9,806 nucleotides of DNA from Eubacterium sp. (GTDB lineage Bacteria; Bacillota; Clostridia; Lachnospirales; CAG-274), in assembly GCA_020859645.1 (NCBI GenBank), contig JAJBVU010000173.1, forward strand, positions 1,354 through 11,159. Direction: 5' to 3'. This document shows, in pieces, positions 6,786 to 9,806 of this stretch (within the stretch, counting starts at the first letter, position 1; each line of letters opens with the position of its first letter). The notes under the pieces are model-generated. The model was given only the letters and a program-made list of their open reading frames with translations. It ran no database searches and had not been told where the DNA came from. The translations under genes were made by a program, and so were the position numbers.

Positions 6786-8301
6786 TGCTGTCACCTCCTG
6801 CAATTGCGTTCATGACGCCCTCTTGGGTCATATTTTCACCCGAAATTTCCCCGACCTTTGCGCCGTCTCTCAAAACTGCCATACGGTTGCAGGTTCTTAG
6901 CATTTCTTCTATTTCGGAGGAAATGAAAATAACGCTCTTCCCCTCAGAGGCAAGCTGAACCACCATTTTTTGAATTTCCGTTTTTGTGCCTATGTCGATA
7001 CCTCTTGTAGGCTCGTCCAAAATAAGAAAATCCGGGTTTGTGGCAAGCCACCTTGCCAAAATAACCTTCTGCTGGTTTCCGCCTGAAAGCTGTTTAACCA
7101 AAGTCTCTCTGTCGGCGGTTTTTATCTGAACCATATCTATATATTTATCCGCAATTTCAATCTGCTTCTGCTTGGGTATTTTCTTAAAAATACCCTGCTT
7201 TGCCTGCATAGCGAAAATAATGTTTTCTCTTACGGACAAGTCACCGATTATGCCCTCTGCCTTTCTGTCATCGGGAAGAAGCCCCATACCCAAATTCATA
7301 GCGTCAATAGGCTCGTGAATATGTACTTCCTTTCCGTCCACCTTAAGAGTTCCGGTCTGGGCTCTGTCTGCTCCGTAAATTGTCCTTGCAAGCTCGCTTC
7401 TGCCGCTGCCCAAAAGACCCGTTAAGCCCACAACCTCGCCCTTTTTGATTTCAAGGTCGAAGGGCTTAATTTTTCCGGCATGGCTTAAGCCCTTGGCGTC
7501 TATAAACAGCTCTGCATTTTCGTTTACTGTGCCGCCTTCGGGCTTAATTGAAGCCAAATCATCAAAATCCTTGCCCATCATAGCCGCTACAAGCTTAACT
7601 CTGGGCATTTCCTCTACGCTGTATTCGCCTACAAGCTTTCCGTTTCTTAAAACGGTTATGCTGTCGCAGACCTCATAAACCTGTTCCAAAAAGTGAGTTA
7701 CGAATATAATTGAAACACCCTTCTTCTTAAGGGAACGCATAACGTTGAAAAGCTTTTCAACCTCTTTGTCGTCAAGAGAAGATGTAGGCTCGTCCAGAAT
7801 AAGCACCTTGCAGTCCATATCTATGGCTCTGGCAATAGCTATCATCTGCTGCATGGCAAGAGAATAGTTTTCCAAATTTCTCGTTACGTCTATGTCAAGC
7901 TCAAGCTCATCCATAAGCAGTCTTGCGTTTTTATTCATTTTTCGTCTGTCGATTGTGCGCAGCTTTGTAAGAGGCGCACGCCCTATGTAAATATTTTCAG
8001 CCACAGACAGATTGGGACAAAGGTTTACCTCCTGATAAACAGTGGAAATACCCTTGTGCTGAGCGTCCATAGTGTCTTTGTTTCTTATGGCGCCGCTGTG
8101 ACCCTCTAAATAAATTTCTCCCTCTTCAAACTTGTTTACCCCCGTAAGACATTTTATTAAAGTGGACTTTCCGGCTCCGTTTTCGCCCATAAGGGCTTTA
8201 ATTTCGCCCTTTTTTAAAGTCAGACCGGCTTTGTCCAAAGCTTTGACCCCGGGGAAGGTCATGCTTATGTTTTTCATTTCGAGAACAAGATTTTTCTCCA
8301 T
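6778..8301 (-). CDS. ytfR: Sugar ABC transporter ATP-binding protein, YtfR type (two ATPase domains)
   Basis: Hydrolyses ATP on the cytoplasmic face to drive import through the two permeases. The 507-residue protein carries two ABC domains, as in RbsA, AraG and YtfR. Domain 1: Walker A GENGAGKST (39-47), Q-loop YQE (89-91), signature region SLAMQQ (147-152) in place of LSGGQ, Walker B and D-loop LILDEPTSSLD (167-177), H-loop His203. Domain 2: degenerate Walker A GLLGSGRSE (295-303), signature LSGGNQQ (405-411), Walker B LILDEPTRGID (426-436), and Ser-Glu in place of the H-loop histidine (SSEIEE). These departures are normal for the family and suggest one main hydrolytic site. SLAMQQMIAIARAID is close to the E. 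coli YtfR stretch SVAMQQIVAICRAID, supporting YtfR over AraG. The ATG at 8301 has an AAGGGGG SD 7 nt upstream. The last codons hold the SD and start of ytfT. Confidence 0.96.
   Translation of the reverse strand: MEKNLVLEMKNISMTFPGVKALDKAGLTLKKGEIKALMGENGAGKSTLIKCLTGVNKFEEGEIYLEGHSGAIRNKDTMDAQHKGISTVYQEVNLCPNLSVAENIYIGRAPLTKLRTIDRRKMNKNARLLMDELELDIDVTRNLENYSLAMQQMIAIARAIDMDCKVLILDEPTSSLDDKEVEKLFNVMRSLKKKGVSIIFVTHFLEQVYEVCDSITVLRNGKLVGEYSVEEMPRVKLVAAMMGKDFDDLASIKPEGGTVNENAELFIDAKGLSHAGKIKPFDLEIKKGEVVGLTGLLGSGRSELARTIYGADRAQTGTLKVDGKEVHIHEPIDAMNLGMGLLPDDRKAEGIIGDLSVRENIIFAMQAKQGIFKKIPKQKQIEIADKYIDMVQIKTADRETLVKQLSGGNQQKVILARWLATNPDFLILDEPTRGIDIGTKTEIQKMVVQLASEGKSVIFISSEIEEMLRTCNRMAVLRDGAKVGEISGENMTQEGVMNAIAGGDSNG
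6791..6799 (-). promoter_or_regulatory. Ribosome binding site of ytfT inside the ytfR 3' end
   Basis: AGGAGGTGA on the minus strand lies within the last codons of ytfR, and the AGGAGG core is 8 nt before the ATG at 6785. It decides the ytfT start against the TTG at 6803, which would place the SD inside the coding region. Confidence 0.85.
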
Positions 8302-8353
8302 TTGTCATCCCCCTTATTGTTTTATTTTTATAGTGTTCTCCTTGTCAAGTATT

Positions 8354-8423
8354 TGCAGAAAAATACACCTCTCAGTCACACTTCGTGTGACAGCTCCCCT
8401 CAAGGGGAGCCTTTTTTGCTGCA
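8354..8423. repeat. 70-bp MITE-like element with terminal inverted repeats and two hairpins
   Basis: The ends TGCAG-AAAAA (8354-8363) and TTTTTTG-CTGCA (8412-8423) are inverted copies with one extra base. Inside lie two perfect 7-bp stems: GTCACAC/GTGTGAC (8375-8381 with 8385-8391, 3-nt loop) and GCTCCCC/GGGGAGC (8393-8399 with 8404-8410, 4-nt loop). The core around these hairpins looks like a small repeat I recall as dispersed in intergenic regions of gut Clostridia, but only one copy is present here, so its repetitive nature cannot be shown from this window. It encodes no protein. No target-site duplication is obvious at its edges. Confidence 0.6.
8393..8417 (+). terminator. Plus-strand terminator-like hairpin inside the repeat element
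   Basis: On the plus strand GCTCCCC-TCAA-GGGGAGC is followed by C and six T residues, a strong intrinsic terminator shape. It would stop transcription running against the operon. On the minus strand the same stem lacks a T-run, so it should not end operon transcripts. No plus-strand gene is present, so its role, if any, may be only a by-product of the repeat element. Confidence 0.45.
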
Positions 8424-8437
8424 CTGCCCATACATTT

Positions 8438-8480
8438 AAAAAAAAGAGGGAGTGAATCCGTTGGGATTCCTCCCCTCTTT
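8438..8480 (-). terminator. Intrinsic terminator or attenuator between ytfQ and ytfR
   Basis: Read on the minus strand, AAAGAGGG (8480-8473) pairs with CCCTCTTT (8450-8443), and GAATCC (8469-8464) pairs with GGATTC (8459-8454) around a 4-nt loop. A 3-nt internal mismatch separates the two stems. A run of eight T residues (8445-8438) ends the hairpin. This is a typical factor-independent terminator about 65 bp after the ytfQ stop. Because the downstream genes need expression and no convincing promoter follows, it is probably leaky and sets a high ratio of binding protein to the remaining products. Confidence 0.85.
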
Positions 8481-8545
8481 AGAGTACAAGTTAAAATTTA
8501 TGAAAGTTTAAACGAATTTAAGCTTTTCAAAACAATTCCTGTTAA

Positions 8546-9595
8546 TTAATAAGCCCTGCCGTCAAGGATTTCCTGTGTCATTGTTGTAGCATAATCGCTT
8601 TCAATGCCGGGTGCAACGAATGCTTCATCATCAACAAGTGTGCTTTCGGGATATTCCTGACCTGCTGCCATAAGCTGGATAACCTCTGCGACTGTTTCAG
8701 CCTGAATAGGATTACACTCTACGTCGCAGTTAATCTTTCCGTCAAGAGTATACTGAAGTCCGTCATGTGTAGCGTCGAAAGAGATGATTATAACATCGCC
8801 GTCAACACCGTATGTGATGCCTGCTGCGTCCATAGCGTCCATTGCGCCGTATGCTTCGTTGTCGTTCTGACAAACAACTACGTTAAACTGACCTTCATAT
8901 GATTTAATGAAGCTTTCCATAACTTCCTGACCGCCGCTCTGTGTAAAGTCGCCGCTCTGCTGGTCAATCTTTGTCCATTCGGGATGTTCTGCAAGAACAC
9001 TGTCGAAGCCCTCTGTTCTGCCGAGAGTAGCCGAAGCGCCTACCGAACCTTCGATAACAAGAATGTTTGCGTCTGCTCCGTCAAGATATTCACCAAGCCA
9101 GTTGCCTGCTGTAATACCTTCGTTTACTGTGTTTGTGCCAACCCAAGCGTCATAATTATCTGCGTCGATTTCTCTGTCGGCAATAATTACGGGGATGCCT
9201 GCGTCCTCAGCTTCCTGAAGAACAGTGTCCCAGCCTGCGGTTTCAATAGGTGCAATAACTATGTAGTCAAGCTCCTGCTGTATGAAGGAACGAACTGCCT
9301 CGATCTGAGCAGCGTTGTCATTATCACAGTCAATAAGCTGAAGGTCATAACCGTTCTCAGCAGAGAATACATCATAATAGTTCTGTGTGTTTGCCATACG
9401 CCAGTCAGACTCATGACCAACCTGAGCATAACCTACGGTAATAACGTCGCCTGAGGCAGCTTCCTCTTCTACGTCTCCGTCATCTTCGGCAGCAGTTTCG
9501 TCTGTAGCAGCTGAATCTGAGCTTCCGCCGCAGCCTGCCAAAAGTGAAGCCGCCATTGTCATACCGATTATTGCACATACAAGCTTTCTTTTCAT
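8546..9595 (-). CDS. ytfQ: Sugar-binding lipoprotein of ABC transporter, YtfQ type
   Basis: Extracellular sugar receptor that delivers ligand to the YtfT/YjfF permeases. The 349-residue precursor has a lipoprotein signal peptide with lipobox LLAG-C, so Cys22 would be lipidated and tether the protein to the membrane, as expected without an outer membrane. Residues 23-50 are a Ser/Ala/Asp/Glu-rich acidic linker. The periplasmic-binding-protein domain (family 4, ribose/galactose type) follows. It resembles E. coli YtfQ in VGYAQVGHESDWR (54-66), IQQELDYIVIAP (105-116), ADREID (139-144), GSVGASATLGRTEGF (183-197), GDFTQSGGQEVMESF (215-229) and QNDNEAYGA (243-251). YtfQ of E. coli binds galactofuranose; here the operon points to L-arabinose, perhaps as furanose, but the ligand cannot be read from sequence. 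AGGAGG lies 11 nt before the ATG, and a terminator follows the stop, so it is probably the most abundant product of the cluster. Confidence 0.96.
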   Translation of the reverse strand: MKRKLVCAIIGMTMAASLLAGCGGSSDSAATDETAAEDDGDVEEEAASGDVITVGYAQVGHESDWRMANTQNYYDVFSAENGYDLQLIDCDNDNAAQIEAVRSFIQQELDYIVIAPIETAGWDTVLQEAEDAGIPVIIADREIDADNYDAWVGTNTVNEGITAGNWLGEYLDGADANILVIEGSVGASATLGRTEGFDSVLAEHPEWTKIDQQSGDFTQSGGQEVMESFIKSYEGQFNVVVCQNDNEAYGAMDAMDAAGITYGVDGDVIIISFDATHDGLQYTLDGKINCDVECNPIQAETVAEVIQLMAAGQEYPESTLVDDEAFVAPGIESDYATTMTQEILDGRAY

Positions 9596-9606
9596 AAAAT
9601 TTATTA

Positions 9607-9613
9607 CCTCCTC
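9607..9613 (-). promoter_or_regulatory. Ribosome binding site of ytfQ
   Basis: GAGGAGG on the minus strand, 11 nt before the ATG at 9595. It is a near-perfect anti-16S match and fixes the start that yields a complete lipoprotein signal peptide. Confidence 0.8.
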
Positions 9614-9624
9614 AAAATTTTAAA

Positions 9625-9674
9625 TTCCGCAGAAGGCTTTTTTAACCTCTGTTTTAAAAACACCTTCGGCGAAA
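9625..9674 (-). promoter_or_regulatory. Possible hairpin in the ytfQ leader
   Basis: On the minus strand CGCCGAAGG (9671-9663) can pair with CCTTCTGCG (9636-9628) with one mismatch, extended by a G-U and two A-U pairs. The loop is about 26 nt. The stem ends about 12 nt upstream of the ytfQ SD, so it could influence translation or mRNA stability. No T-run follows directly, so it is not a standard terminator. It does not match a riboswitch class I can recognise. Confidence 0.3.
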
Positions 9675-9739
9675 ATTGTTCATACAGGCAAACCGTCTCT
9701 TTTTAAAGCCCAAACACAAATACAAACAAAACCCCAACT

Positions 9740-9765
9740 TTAAATATGTATTTTGTGATATTTAA
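9740..9765. promoter_or_regulatory. 26-bp interrupted palindrome upstream of ytfQ, possible operator
   Basis: TTAAATAT (9740-9747) and ATATTTAA (9758-9765) form a perfect 8-bp inverted repeat separated by 10 bases, about 145 bp upstream of the ytfQ start. Size and spacing suit a dimeric DNA-binding regulator. It does not match the AraR box known from Bacillus (ATTTGTACGTACAAAT type). The arms contain only A and T, and such repeats arise easily by chance in AT-rich DNA, so this is a candidate only. Confidence 0.3.
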
Positions 9766-9806
9766 CTTCTAATTCTAGCGGTCAGCCCTTAACTTATGTA
9801 ATAATT

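Larger units (their letters stand above)
9596..9806. other. Upstream region of the operon, no gene seen
   Basis: These 211 bp are AT-rich and contain no convincing coding frame on either strand. They should hold the operon promoter on the minus strand, but no good -35/-10 pair stands out. The best I see are TTGTTT and TTTAAA 16 bp apart (about 9707-9734) and a CTGACC/AATATC pair, both weak, which would suit a promoter that needs an activator. No cre-like catabolite site matching the usual consensus was found by eye. Confidence 0.5.

Noticed and set aside
6786..6803. Extended ytfT start at TTG 6803
   Set aside because: The extra codons consist of the SD sequence AGGAGGTGA and overlap ytfR further; the ATG at 6785 is correctly spaced from that SD.
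6778..8301. Degenerate LSGGQ and second Walker A of the ATPase as a sign of inactivation
   Set aside because: SLAMQQ and GLLGSGRSE are normal for YtfR/RbsA/AraG-type double ATPases, so these do not indicate a broken gene.
8354..8423. Two adjacent hairpins considered as part of a CRISPR array or riboswitch
   Set aside because: There is a single unit without regular spacers, and no match to a conserved riboswitch core that I can recognise; a repeat element or leader structure fits better.
8984..9454. 156-codon open frame on the plus strand opposite ytfQ
   Set aside because: Antisense to the conserved sugar-binding protein; the Cys/Val/Asn-rich translation has no family features.
9596..9806. 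Bacillus-type AraR box or CcpA cre site upstream of ytfQ
   Set aside because: No stretch resembles ATTTGTACGTACAAAT or the cre consensus with its central CG; only AT-rich partial resemblances are present.

Overview
The window looks like a chromosomal segment of a Gram-positive anaerobe of class Clostridia (Bacillota), probably a gut species. Reasons: strong AGGAGG-type ribosome binding sites before nearly every gene, a lipoprotein-type sugar-binding protein, an AraK-like (clostridial type) pentulokinase, and a small hairpin repeat of a kind I associate with gut Clostridia genomes. The species cannot be fixed from this sequence alone.

Everything recognisable as a gene lies on the minus strand, so transcription runs from the right edge to the left. 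In transcript order: ytfQ-like sugar-binding lipoprotein (9595-8546), ytfR-like double ATPase (8301-6778), ytfT-like permease (6785-5733), yjfF-like permease (5736-4717), araA L-arabinose isomerase (4677-3187), araD ribulose-5-phosphate 4-epimerase (3171-2482), an FGGY kinase of AraK type (2467-878), and a secreted protein of unknown function whose 3' end runs off the left edge (864-1). Apart from the ytfQ-ytfR gap (244 bp), gaps are 8-bp and 4-bp overlaps, 39, 15, 14 and 13 bp, so ytfR through the secreted protein read as one transcription unit.

Together the genes form a complete route from sugar uptake to the pentose phosphate pathway. The ABC transporter captures and imports a sugar, AraA converts L-arabinose to L-ribulose, the kinase makes L-ribulose 5-phosphate, and AraD epimerises this to D-xylulose 5-phosphate. 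The transporter is of the YtfQRT-YjfF type, which in E. coli handles galactofuranose, not of the AraFGH type. This raises the possibility that it captures arabinose in furanose form.

The ytfQ-ytfR gap holds an intrinsic terminator on the coding strand, then a 70-bp element with matching ends and two internal hairpins. This layout suggests that most transcripts stop after ytfQ, giving more binding protein than membrane and enzyme components. The 211 bp upstream of ytfQ contain no gene. They hold a strong ribosome binding site, a possible leader hairpin and a 26-bp interrupted palindrome that could be an operator. No regulator gene, glycosidase or mutarotase lies in the window.

The least explained part is the secreted protein at the left end. 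It follows the kinase by only 13 bp and resembles repeat-built propeller proteins. No clearly new defence, mobile or RNA-based system was found.
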